Assembly (NCBI GenBank): GCA_934630445.1
Contig: CAKTWY010000152.1
Coordinates: 1-6,083, forward strand
Source of the DNA: an uncultured Eubacteriales bacterium
Lineage (GTDB): Bacteria > Bacillota > Clostridia > Oscillospirales > Butyricicoccaceae
DNA length: 6,083 bases
Direction of reading: 5' to 3'
A program made the translations under genes and the position numbers. Below are positions 1-5,051 of this stretch, piece after piece. Position 1 is the first letter of the stretch. Every line of letters starts with the position of its first letter. The notes beneath the pieces were generated by a model, which saw only the letters and a list, made by a program, of their open reading frames with translations, did no database searches and was not told the origin of the DNA.

Positions 1-158
1 AAACAAAACCGGTGTCCCAGCGTCAGAATATCGCCTGAGCCGCCGGAAGGCGGAACAGTAAATATGACAGCACGGTACAGTTCTCCTTCCTCTGCTTCCG
101 TTAGGGCGCGTTCTTTTCCTCCCGGCGGGCGCATATAGTGAAAGCAGAACACAAACGC
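1..158. other. Left-edge region, no gene assigned
   Basis: No gene can be assigned with confidence. On the + strand one frame stays open from the edge to a TAA at 59-61 and reads NKTGVPASEYRLSRRKAEQ; it could be the tail of an upstream gene, since an M23-type peptidase often precedes spoIIID in clostridia, but 19 residues cannot settle this. On the minus strand a frame is open from an ATG at 134-132 to the edge, without a visible ribosome binding site. A small hairpin CCGCC-GGAA-GGCGG (40-53) has a GNRA-type loop but no following T-run, so it is not a convincing terminator. Confidence 0.3.
132..139 (+). promoter_or_regulatory. Possible sigma-E -10 element for spoIIID
   Basis: CATATAGT resembles the sigma-E -10 consensus CATACAnT, differing only at the fifth base. 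It would place the transcript start near 146, leaving a leader of about 27 bases that includes the ribosome binding site. In Bacillus subtilis spoIIID is transcribed by mother-cell sigma-E, so the site is expected here. No good sigma-E -35 (ATA-type) is visible at the right spacing, as 110-117 is T-rich only, so the call is tentative. Confidence 0.35.
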
Positions 159-167
159 GGGGAGGAG
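159..167 (+). promoter_or_regulatory. Ribosome binding site that fixes the TTG start of spoIIID
   Basis: GGGGAGGAG is a strong Shine-Dalgarno sequence. The GGAGG core ends 7 bases before the TTG at 173, with only T residues between. There is no methionine codon anywhere later in the reading frame, so this site is the main reason for accepting TTG as the start codon. Confidence 0.85.
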
Positions 168-172
168 TTTTT

Positions 173-439
173 TTGAAAGGTCTACCGGAGGAACGGGCGA
201 TTCTGCTTGGAAATTATATCATTGAACACAATGCGACGGTGCGCAGCGCCGCGAAGGAGTTTCATATCAGCAAATCCACCGTACATAAAGACGTCACCGA
301 GCATTTATACACCTTAAACCGCGCGCTTTTTCAGCAGGTGAAGCAGGTGCTTGAAAAAAACAAGGCGGAGCGCCATATCCGCGGCGGTCTGGCCACGCGT
401 GAAAAATACCGCCATCTGCATGAGGCGGACGAGGAGTAG
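173..439 (+). CDS. spoIIID: Stage III sporulation protein D, mother-cell transcription regulator
   Basis: SpoIIID is a small DNA-binding protein that activates or represses many genes in the mother cell after sigma-E becomes active, helping the switch to sigma-K. The 88-residue product is close to the usual 80-95. Residues 22-45 carry the helix-turn-helix, with the family signature SKSTVHKD (33-40) following TVRSAAKEF. Residues 63-80 form the basic C-terminal region with the conserved RHIRGG (67-72) and ATREKY, which in the family adds minor-groove contacts. Translation starts at TTG, supported by a strong ribosome binding site; no internal Met exists as an alternative. The gene is followed after about 40 bases by a strong terminator and appears to be monocistronic. 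In many clostridia mreB follows spoIIID, but here the next gene is a convergent surface-protein gene. The family assignment is firm; the regulatory role is inferred from the family. Confidence 0.96.
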   Translation: MKGLPEERAILLGNYIIEHNATVRSAAKEFHISKSTVHKDVTEHLYTLNRALFQQVKQVLEKNKAERHIRGGLATREKYRHLHEADEE

Positions 440-472
440 CCCGGCCCGGAATGGCGTGCGCTCCCTGCGCAG

Positions 473-520
473 AAAAAAGCCGAACCCCCGCAGCGCTTTT
501 GCGCTGCGGGGGTTTTGGCT
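473..520. terminator. Bidirectional terminator between spoIIID and the SLH gene
   Basis: A perfect 14-base-pair stem (483-496 with 501-514, GC-rich centre) closes a TTTT loop and is extended by an outer AGCC/GGCT pairing (478-481 with 517-520). Read on the minus strand the hairpin is followed by six T residues (complement of 473-478), making it a strong intrinsic terminator for the SLH gene, whose stop lies about 30 bases upstream. On the + strand it follows spoIIID by about 40 bases but has only the TTTT at 513-516, so termination there relies mainly on the very stable stem. Confidence 0.92.
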
Positions 521-548
521 GACCGGATGTTCCTCTGCGCCGGGCGCT

Positions 549-2945
549 TTAGACCATCTCGTTGTTTACGTCGACGAAGAGTACGACGACTTCGCCGTTC
601 TCGACAACGTAAGCGATGTTGTTCACACCGTCTTCCGCCAGCTTCAGGCCGTCGCCTTCCGCGCCGGTCTTGTTGTCGGAGTCGATATAGATGATCTTGT
701 AATCATCGTTCAGCTCCATCATAGAGCCGTCGATGGAAACGCGCTTGCTGTCCAGGTCAAAGCCCGTGAGCTTGCCCTTCGTCGCCGCGCCCTTGGCGAT
801 CTCGCCGATGGTGCCGTCCGCCTCGAGCTTGTACTTGATGAACTCGCCCTTGGCGCTGATGAAGGTGTTCGAATCGTTGTGCTTGAGGTTGAAGCTCATG
901 CCGTTCCAGAGATTGTCATAGTGCATGACGTCGGTATCGTCCTCGCGGAGCATATACTCGTTCTCCGTCGCGTAAGCGTAGCTCCATTCCGTTCCGGAGG
1001 TGGAGGGGAGCTTCTCATCGCCGTTGATGAGCGCGCCGGCCACAACGTAGTTGAAGCCATTGACCTCGGTATACGCCATGTTCGTGGTCGCGGTCGAGGT
1101 AAAGTTCGCGCTGAACTTATTGACTTCCTTACCGGAGAGGGTCTTGTAGGCAACCGTGCCGTCGTTCTTCTGATACTTGGTAAAGATAACCGCATCGTCG
1201 GAGACATAGTACGCGTCGCCGATCTTCTTGTCGCCGGAGTTGAAGCTTGCGGTCACATCCGCGCCGAGCTTGACATTGCCGGCGTCAGTGAGCTCGGAAA
1301 GCTTGATCTGATTGTCGGAGATGGAGTAGGTGTAGAGCTTTTCATTCACAGGCTGGACGCCCTTGTCATTCAGGGTCATGACCTTGGTGGTGCCGTCCTC
1401 GAGGAGGACCTTTACAGAGGTCTCACCGAAGGCGTCGGTGTTCTGCGCGATGACAAAGGCAAAGTTCTTCGGGGTCTCCTTGGAGACTTCCTTCATATAG
1501 ATGACGAACTTGCCGTCGGTGAAGAATTCGTGGCTGTCGCCCACGGACGGAACCGCAACGGAGGAAGCGTGGTCCGCGGAGAGGGAGTAGAACGTGCCGT
1601 TTACGCGGAACTCGTCCTGACGCAGGCCGTCGACCTTACCCTCAAAAGAGGAAGCCTTTTCGATGGTGTAGCGGCCGGTGACCGCATTCTTCATAACCCA
1701 TACGAGATCGTCCTTGGCAGCATCGTCGTAGATGTCAGCGTCGTCCTTATCGATGGAGGTGAACTCGCTCTGCCAGGAGGTGTTCTTATCGAGCACGCTC
1801 ACGCGGAAGGAATCCTTCTGAATGGAGAGCTTGCCGAAAGACTTGTACTCGATGAAAGCGAAATCGTACTTGCCGTCGCCGTTGTTGTCAACGAGCTTGA
1901 CAGGCATGTTGATATCGTAGCCGTCGCCGAGCTTATCAATGGACGTCTCGAGATCGTCCGCATTTGCCAGATCGTAGTTGTAGACCGCCTGGAAGCCAGC
2001 GTCGACCTTGTACTCTTTGCCGTCGATCTTGACGATGGAGGACGTGAGCTTTTCGATCGCGCCGACCGTGGTGTTCACAATGCCGTTTTTCGTCGTCGCG
2101 TATGCGTCGTAAACGGTCAGCTCATTGTTCGCGTTCTTAAAGAGCACCTTGACCTCGTGGCCGAGGAGCTTGTAGCCGTTTTTCACTTCATACACAGTGG
2201 CCTTGTCGTCCTTCGCGCCCTTGACGGAGATGTTCTCATCCGTGGCGTCGGTCACGATGCCGGTCTTCTGCTCAAGGCCGAGGTACTTGACCGCGGAAGT
2301 GAGCGTCTCGCCGGAGCGGACTTCGTCCTCAGCAACGCCGTCGACATAGCGCACGGTGTTGGCAAACAGCGCGTTGTAGATCAGCAGCGCCGCCCACTGG
2401 CGGGGAGCCGCCGCGGTGAGGGAGGGGGTGTAGTTGTCCAGGATGCCGCGCTCCATCGCCAGCGCCGTGGTCTTGACGACCCACTGCGTGCCGACAAGCT
2501 GCTCTTTTTCGGCGTTGAAGCCGAGCATGGTGAGGAGCATCTTCGCCGCCTCGACGCCCGTTACGGACGCGTCGGGGTCAAATCTGCCGCCGCCCACACC
2601 GGAAACAAGGCCCAGGGAAGCGGCATAGTTGATATACCCTTCCGCCCAGTGGCCGCCGATGTCGCTGAAGAGGTTTAACCCCTTAAACGCAGCGCCTGCG
2701 TCGTCATTGCCGCGGTTGCGGATGACATAGATCATTTTCGCCATTTCGGCACGTGTGACCGAGGTTTCCGGGTCAAAGTTGCCGTTCGGCTTACCGACCA
2801 TGATGTTCAGAGCGTTCAGCATGTCGACTGCAGCCTTCGTCTCGGAAGAGATCGCACTCTCATCCTTGTAAGCTGCGCCGGCCATGAAGGAAAACGCCAT
2901 TGCGAAAACCATGACCATCGCGATAACCTTTTTGAAGTTACCCAT
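549..2945 (-). CDS. Secreted SLH-domain surface (S-layer-type) protein
   Basis: This 798-residue protein is exported and probably held to the cell wall by SLH domains, which in characterised family members bind secondary wall polymers. Residues 1-25 form a signal peptide (basic FKK, hydrophobic core, cleavage near AGA-A). Three SLH repeats follow: about 30-77 with TRAE at 64-67; about 91-141 (FSDIGGHWAEGYI, then TGVE at 129-132); and a degenerate third at about 150-195 lacking that motif. Residues 205-798 are a long acidic region that I do not recognise. It contains an EF-hand-like loop at 353-361 (D-x-N-x-D-G-x-x-D) that may bind calcium. The whole protein has no cysteine, as is common for S-layer proteins. 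The ATG at 2945 is chosen because AAGGAGG lies 12 bases upstream and the signal peptide starts there; the upstream extension of the frame crosses the promoter. Major S-layer protein versus another wall-anchored protein cannot be decided. Confidence 0.9.
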   Translation of the reverse strand: MGNFKKVIAMVMVFAMAFSFMAGAAYKDESAISSETKAAVDMLNALNIMVGKPNGNFDPETSVTRAEMAKMIYVIRNRGNDDAGAAFKGLNLFSDIGGHWAEGYINYAASLGLVSGVGGGRFDPDASVTGVEAAKMLLTMLGFNAEKEQLVGTQWVVKTTALAMERGILDNYTPSLTAAAPRQWAALLIYNALFANTVRYVDGVAEDEVRSGETLTSAVKYLGLEQKTGIVTDATDENISVKGAKDDKATVYEVKNGYKLLGHEVKVLFKNANNELTVYDAYATTKNGIVNTTVGAIEKLTSSIVKIDGKEYKVDAGFQAVYNYDLANADDLETSIDKLGDGYDINMPVKLVDNNGDGKYDFAFIEYKSFGKLSIQKDSFRVSVLDKNTSWQSEFTSIDKDDADIYDDAAKDDLVWVMKNAVTGRYTIEKASSFEGKVDGLRQDEFRVNGTFYSLSADHASSVAVPSVGDSHEFFTDGKFVIYMKEVSKETPKNFAFVIAQNTDAFGETSVKVLLEDGTTKVMTLNDKGVQPVNEKLYTYSISDNQIKLSELTDAGNVKLGADVTASFNSGDKKIGDAYYVSDDAVIFTKYQKNDGTVAYKTLSGKEVNKFSANFTSTATTNMAYTEVNGFNYVVAGALINGDEKLPSTSGTEWSYAYATENEYMLREDDTDVMHYDNLWNGMSFNLKHNDSNTFISAKGEFIKYKLEADGTIGEIAKGAATKGKLTGFDLDSKRVSIDGSMMELNDDYKIIYIDSDNKTGAEGDGLKLAEDGVNNIAYVVENGEVVVLFVDVNNEMV

Positions 2946-2957
2946 TGCTTTTTTCTG

Positions 2958-2964
2958 CCTCCTT
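2958..2964 (-). promoter_or_regulatory. Ribosome binding site of the SLH gene
   Basis: The complement reads AAGGAGG, a full Shine-Dalgarno match, 12 bases before the ATG at 2945. The spacer is slightly long and A-rich. It selects the signal-peptide start over the upstream in-frame codons. Confidence 0.85.
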
Positions 2965-2978
2965 GAAAATTTTGAATC

Positions 2979-3007
2979 GCTGCATTTCGCAGCCCGGTTT
3001 GAACCGG
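2979..3007 (-). promoter_or_regulatory. Two stacked hairpins at the 5' end of the SLH mRNA
   Basis: On the minus strand the predicted leader begins with an A at 3008 and then at once a hairpin of 5 pairs with a TCAA loop, CCGGT-TCAA-ACCGG (3007-2994). A second hairpin, GCTGC-GAAAT-GCAGC (2993-2979), follows directly. About 33 bases then remain to the ATG, including the ribosome binding site, which stays single-stranded. Hairpins at the extreme 5' end commonly lengthen mRNA life, which would suit an abundant surface protein. That role is inference; the inverted repeats are seen directly. Confidence 0.6.
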
Positions 3008-3014
3008 TGGCCTC

Positions 3015-3043
3015 ATGATAACGCGGCGCGGATCCAAAGTCAA
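3015..3043 (-). promoter_or_regulatory. Sigma-A promoter of the SLH gene
   Basis: On the minus strand TTGACT (-35, complement of 3038-3043) and TATCAT (-10, complement of 3015-3020) are separated by exactly 17 bases, each matching the consensus at five of six positions. The expected start is the A at 3008, giving a 5' leader of about 63 bases. An A/T-rich stretch upstream (about 3053-3120) could act as an UP element. Confidence 0.85.
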
Positions 3044-3120
3044 CGAAATCGGCGTTTTTGTAACATAAATGCAACATAATACCGCATAAAATTTGATAAA
3101 ATGGATTATTTTTGAACTTT

Positions 3121-3273
3121 ATTGGCATTTTGTGTGCAGCAGAGGAATATCCTTCCGGATGTGCAGCCGGCACCAAAGGCGTCGGGCTGTGTCCGCGCGG
3201 CCGCTTGTGCATCAGCACGCGCGCGGCGTCCGGACGCACAGGGGTACCCCCTAGACCGAACGGCACATCGCAG
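3121..3273. other. Palindrome-rich intergenic stretch of unknown role
   Basis: No gene is seen here. The stretch lies between the SLH promoter and the dsdA terminator. It holds a run of inverted repeats: ATCC-TTCC-GGAT (3149-3160); a CAGCC/GGCTG pairing (3164-3168 with 3185-3189); a nested arm made of GTCCG/CGGAC (3191-3195 with 3231-3235), GCCGC/GCGGC and GTGC-ATCA-GCAC (3207-3218); and the palindrome GGGGTACCCC (3241-3250). It could be a structured small RNA, a binding region or a degraded repeat. Some pairing is expected by chance in such GC-rich DNA. Confidence 0.3.
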
Positions 3274-3303
3274 AAAAAAAGAGCGCCGCAGATAAACTGC
3301 GGC
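3274..3303 (-). terminator. Intrinsic terminator of dsdA
   Basis: On the minus strand a perfect 7-pair stem GCCGCAG/CTGCGGC (3303-3297 with 3291-3285) closes a TTTAT loop. After GCTC it is followed by seven T residues (complement of 3280-3274). It begins about 35 bases after the dsdA stop codon and ends that transcript before the SLH promoter. Confidence 0.92.
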
Positions 3304-3338
3304 ACCCTCAGCGCGCATGTCGGATCAATCAATTTTGA

Positions 3339-4631
3339 TCAATCATTTGAAACGCGCGCCGCATGCGCGCGGTACGCCCGGCGGATCTCCTCCGGCACAA
3401 GGCTGCCGCCCGTGGCCCATACAACGTGTGCTGCCTGCGCCGTACTGCACAGCGGATCCCCCTCATGGGCGCGCAAAGCGCCCCAGAATCCCGCGCACGC
3501 CGACGGCTCAAGGAAGATCCCCTCCTGCGTCTCAAGCATCGCCATAAAGCGATACAACGCGTCGTCTGCGACAGTGCAGGCGGCATCGATCACATGGCGC
3601 ATATATTCGCTCACAAGCGGCGAAGGCCTGCCGACGGCAAGACCATCTGCCTCCGTTTTCCCCGAAAGGCCAAGATCGCGCGCACATACAGCGCTGCCAA
3701 GGCCCGAGCAAAGGCCCAGAATCATGGCGGGGGCCTGGGTAGGTTCGACAAACACGCAGTGCACATCGTCGCCGTAGAGCTGCTTTAAACCAAAGGTCAC
3801 GCCGCCCGGCGCGCCGCCGACGCCGCACGGCAGATACACGAACAGCGGGTGCGCCGCATCGACCGCAACGCCCGCGCGCGCAAGATCGCGCGCCAGCTCT
3901 TCCGCCGCCGTTGCATAGCCGAGAAAGAGGCGCTCGGAATGCTCGTCGTCGACAAAGTAACTCGCCGGGTCGGCGTCCGAGCGGCGGCGGCCCTCTTTGA
4001 CGGCCTGCTCATAATCGTCGTCATATTCCAAGACCTCAACGCCGTTTTGCCGGAGAAGCGCTTTTTTCCACGCCTTCGCATCAGCGGACATATGCACCGC
4101 CGCGCGGTAGCCGATCGCCGCGCTCATGATGCCGATACTGAGGCCGAGATTTCCTGTCGAGCCGACCTGCACGCGATAGCGTGAAAAGAAAGCGCGCCTG
4201 TTCAGGATGCCTTCATAGGACGCGCCCTCCGGCAAAAGACCGTTTTGCCGGATGAGGTCCTCCGTATGGCAGAGCACCTCATAGATGCCCCCGCGCGCCT
4301 TGACGGAACCTGCCACCGCGAGGGCGTTGTCCTGCTTTAAGAACATGCGCCCGCGCACGCCGAGCGAGGCAGACATACGCGGGATCTCTGTCAGGGGCGA
4401 AACGATCCGCCCGCCGCTCACCGCCGTCTCAGGGAAGCGCGCCGCCACAAACGGGGCGAAGCGCTCCATGCGCGCATCAGCCGCGCGGATATCGGCGCTG
4501 CCGAGCGCAAAATTCTTTTTCGCCTCTGAAAACGGCAATTTCTCAGGGTTCACCCAAAATGTCGGACATGCGCGCGCAAGCGCGGCGATTGTGGCGTTCA
4601 TACTGGCCAGTGCTGCAAGCTCCTCTTTCAT
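3339..4631 (-). CDS. dsdA: D-serine ammonia-lyase (D-serine dehydratase)
   Basis: DsdA is a cytoplasmic pyridoxal-phosphate (PLP) enzyme that converts D-serine to pyruvate and ammonia, detoxifying D-serine and letting it serve as carbon and nitrogen source. The product has 430 residues against 442 for Escherichia coli DsdA and is collinear with it. The PLP lysine is K111 in GSVKARGGIYE. GSTGNLGLSIGIMSA (157-171), HMSADAKAWKK (180-190), the phosphate-binding loop PCGVGGAPGG (268-277), ADGLAVGR (328-335) and the C-terminal VWATGG (404-409), near the pyridine-ring contact, are all present, so it should be active. The ATG at 4631 is preceded by GGGAGGGAG 5 bases upstream. It has its own promoter and terminator. 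No D-serine permease or LysR-type regulator like those of enteric dsd operons is adjacent. The nearest upstream gene is a divergent ROK protein. Threonine dehydratase-like alternatives are unlikely given the DsdA-specific motifs. Confidence 0.96.
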   Translation of the reverse strand: MKEELAALASMNATIAALARACPTFWVNPEKLPFSEAKKNFALGSADIRAADARMERFAPFVAARFPETAVSGGRIVSPLTEIPRMSASLGVRGRMFLKQDNALAVAGSVKARGGIYEVLCHTEDLIRQNGLLPEGASYEGILNRRAFFSRYRVQVGSTGNLGLSIGIMSAAIGYRAAVHMSADAKAWKKALLRQNGVEVLEYDDDYEQAVKEGRRRSDADPASYFVDDEHSERLFLGYATAAEELARDLARAGVAVDAAHPLFVYLPCGVGGAPGGVTFGLKQLYGDDVHCVFVEPTQAPAMILGLCSGLGSAVCARDLGLSGKTEADGLAVGRPSPLVSEYMRHVIDAACTVADDALYRFMAMLETQEGIFLEPSACAGFWGALRAHEGDPLCSTAQAAHVVWATGGSLVPEEIRRAYRAHAARVSND

Positions 4632-4677
4632 ATGTACTCCCTCCCGGTCTTTCTCCCGCTCTGTGCGGATATTGATT

Positions 4678-4707
4678 ATTGTAACGCATCTTTTGCCCGC
4701 ATGGCAA
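4678..4707 (-). promoter_or_regulatory. Sigma-A promoter of dsdA, -35 overlapping the repeat edge
   Basis: On the minus strand TTGCCA (-35, complement of 4702-4707) and TACAAT (-10, complement of 4678-4683) are 18 bases apart, each with five of six consensus matches. Transcription would start near 4671, about 40 bases before the ATG. Four bases of the -35 (TTGC) belong to the left end of the adjacent repeat, and the T-rich arm of that repeat lies just upstream like an UP element. Confidence 0.7.
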
Positions 4708-4799
4708 TAAAAAATAGCCTGCGGCTATTTTTTATACGCATGCGCGGCGGTTGCCCGCCAGGGCGAGCCGCGCGCGAATGAAAGCAAAATTTTTATTGC
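4704..4799. repeat. MITE-like repeat copy 1 with 10-base inverted ends
   Basis: This 96-base unit begins GCAATAAAAA (4704-4713) and ends with its perfect inverse TTTTTATTGC (4790-4799). Inside are a 13-pair A/T-rich hairpin with TAGCC/GGCTA at its tip (4707-4719 with 4723-4735, loop TGC), the palindrome CGCATGCG (4737-4744), and a GC-rich arm GCGCGGC/GCCGCGC (4742-4748 with 4767-4773) around GCCC-GCCA-GGGC (4753-4764). Bases 4704-4794 recur as a tandem second copy. It has no coding sequence of its own, so it resembles a non-autonomous element or dispersed palindromic repeat. Whether it recurs elsewhere in the genome cannot be seen here. Confidence 0.75.
4709..4733. terminator. Bidirectional hairpin terminator inside repeat copy 1
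   Basis: A-run, TAGCC, loop TGC, GGCTA, T-run forms an 11-pair hairpin with six T residues after the stem on either strand. It could stop transcripts from both directions between the divergent dsdA and ROK genes. The GC part of the stem is short, so strength is uncertain. Confidence 0.45.
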
Positions 4800-4802
4800 G
4801 GA

Positions 4803-4892
4803 GCAATAAAAATAGCCGCAGGCTATTTTTTATACGCATGCGCGGCGGTTGCCCGTCAAGGCGAGCCGTGCGCGAATGAAAGCAAAATTTTT
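4803..4892. repeat. Tandem repeat copy 2, lacking the right inverted end
   Basis: This copy matches 4704-4794 in direct orientation, starting 3 bases after copy 1 ends. It differs by one missing A in the left run, by the hairpin loop (GCA instead of TGC) and by three substitutions at 4856, 4859 and 4869. Two of these alter the inner GCCC/GGGC stem and one turns a G-C pair into G-T in the outer arm, so the outer arm stays pairable. It ends in TTTTT and runs into CAGCC, so the ATTGC part of the terminal inverted repeat is missing. The junction TTTTTATTGC-GGA-GCAATAAAAA (4790-4812) is itself a perfect 10-pair hairpin. Confidence 0.75.
4808..4830. terminator. Bidirectional hairpin terminator inside repeat copy 2
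   Basis: A 10-pair hairpin AAAAATAGCC/GGCTATTTTT with loop GCA, followed by another T on the + strand. It has the same form as the hairpin in copy 1 and would give a second stop signal in each direction. Confidence 0.4.
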
Positions 4893-5037
4893 CAGCCTGT
4901 GTGCCGGCCGCAAGTCCTGCGCGGCAAAATTTGCGCATAAAATATGCTGATACCCGCTGCATGCGGCAGAGAAATATGATATGATTATCTTATCCTTTAT
5001 CAGCGCATCGCGCGGCGATCGAATAAATTTTACACAA
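4893..5037 (+). promoter_or_regulatory. Upstream region of the ROK gene with operator-like palindromes
   Basis: This stretch should hold the promoter of the ROK gene. Two short perfect palindromes abut: GCAAAATTTGC (4924-4934) and GCATA-AAA-TATGC (4935-4947). TATGAT occurs twice in overlapping form (4975-4980 and 4980-4985) and may be a -10, but no good -35 sits at the right distance. TTATC occurs three times (4985-4989, 4990-4994, 4997-5001). A hairpin ATCGC-GCG-GCGAT (5007-5019) falls in the probable leader. Operator function is inference from symmetry only. Confidence 0.35.
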
Positions 5038-5051
5038 GCGAGGGTTTTATC

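Noticed and set aside
457..471. Separate small hairpin TGCGC-TCCCT-GCGCA after spoIIID as a terminator
   Set aside because: It is followed by A residues, not T, on the + strand. The larger hairpin at 478-520 is the convincing terminator.
351..2678. 775-codon + strand open frame opposite the SLH gene
   Set aside because: It is the antisense shadow of a strongly codon-biased gene. It is low-complexity, rich in V/D/R/L, has no recognisable domain, starts inside spoIIID and has no ribosome binding site.
3020..3120. Second upstream promoter for the SLH gene using TATTAT on the minus strand
   Set aside because: The -10-like hexamer in the A/T-rich stretch has no -35 at 16-18 bases; base composition explains it.
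3121..3273. Riboswitch in the SLH-dsdA gap
   Set aside because: I see none of the conserved cores I know (cobalamin, TPP, SAM, T-box), and the region lies outside both predicted leaders.
2946..3332. N-terminal extension of the SLH reading frame upstream of 2945
   Set aside because: It crosses the sigma-A promoter and 5' hairpins, lacks a ribosome binding site and would bury a clear signal peptide 129 residues inside the protein.
3112..3788. Overlapping + strand frames of 141-221 codons over the dsdA 3' half and the gap
   Set aside because: They are antisense shadows of dsdA, without domains or convincing start sites.
4704..4892. CRISPR array
   Set aside because: Only two repeat units of about 90 bases exist, nearly adjacent and without spacer-sized unique sequence between them.
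4732..4962. Small minus-strand frame ending FAFIRARLALAGNRRACV
   Set aside because: It is a translation of the structured repeat itself. The same peptide end appears from both copies, which is what a non-coding repeat produces.
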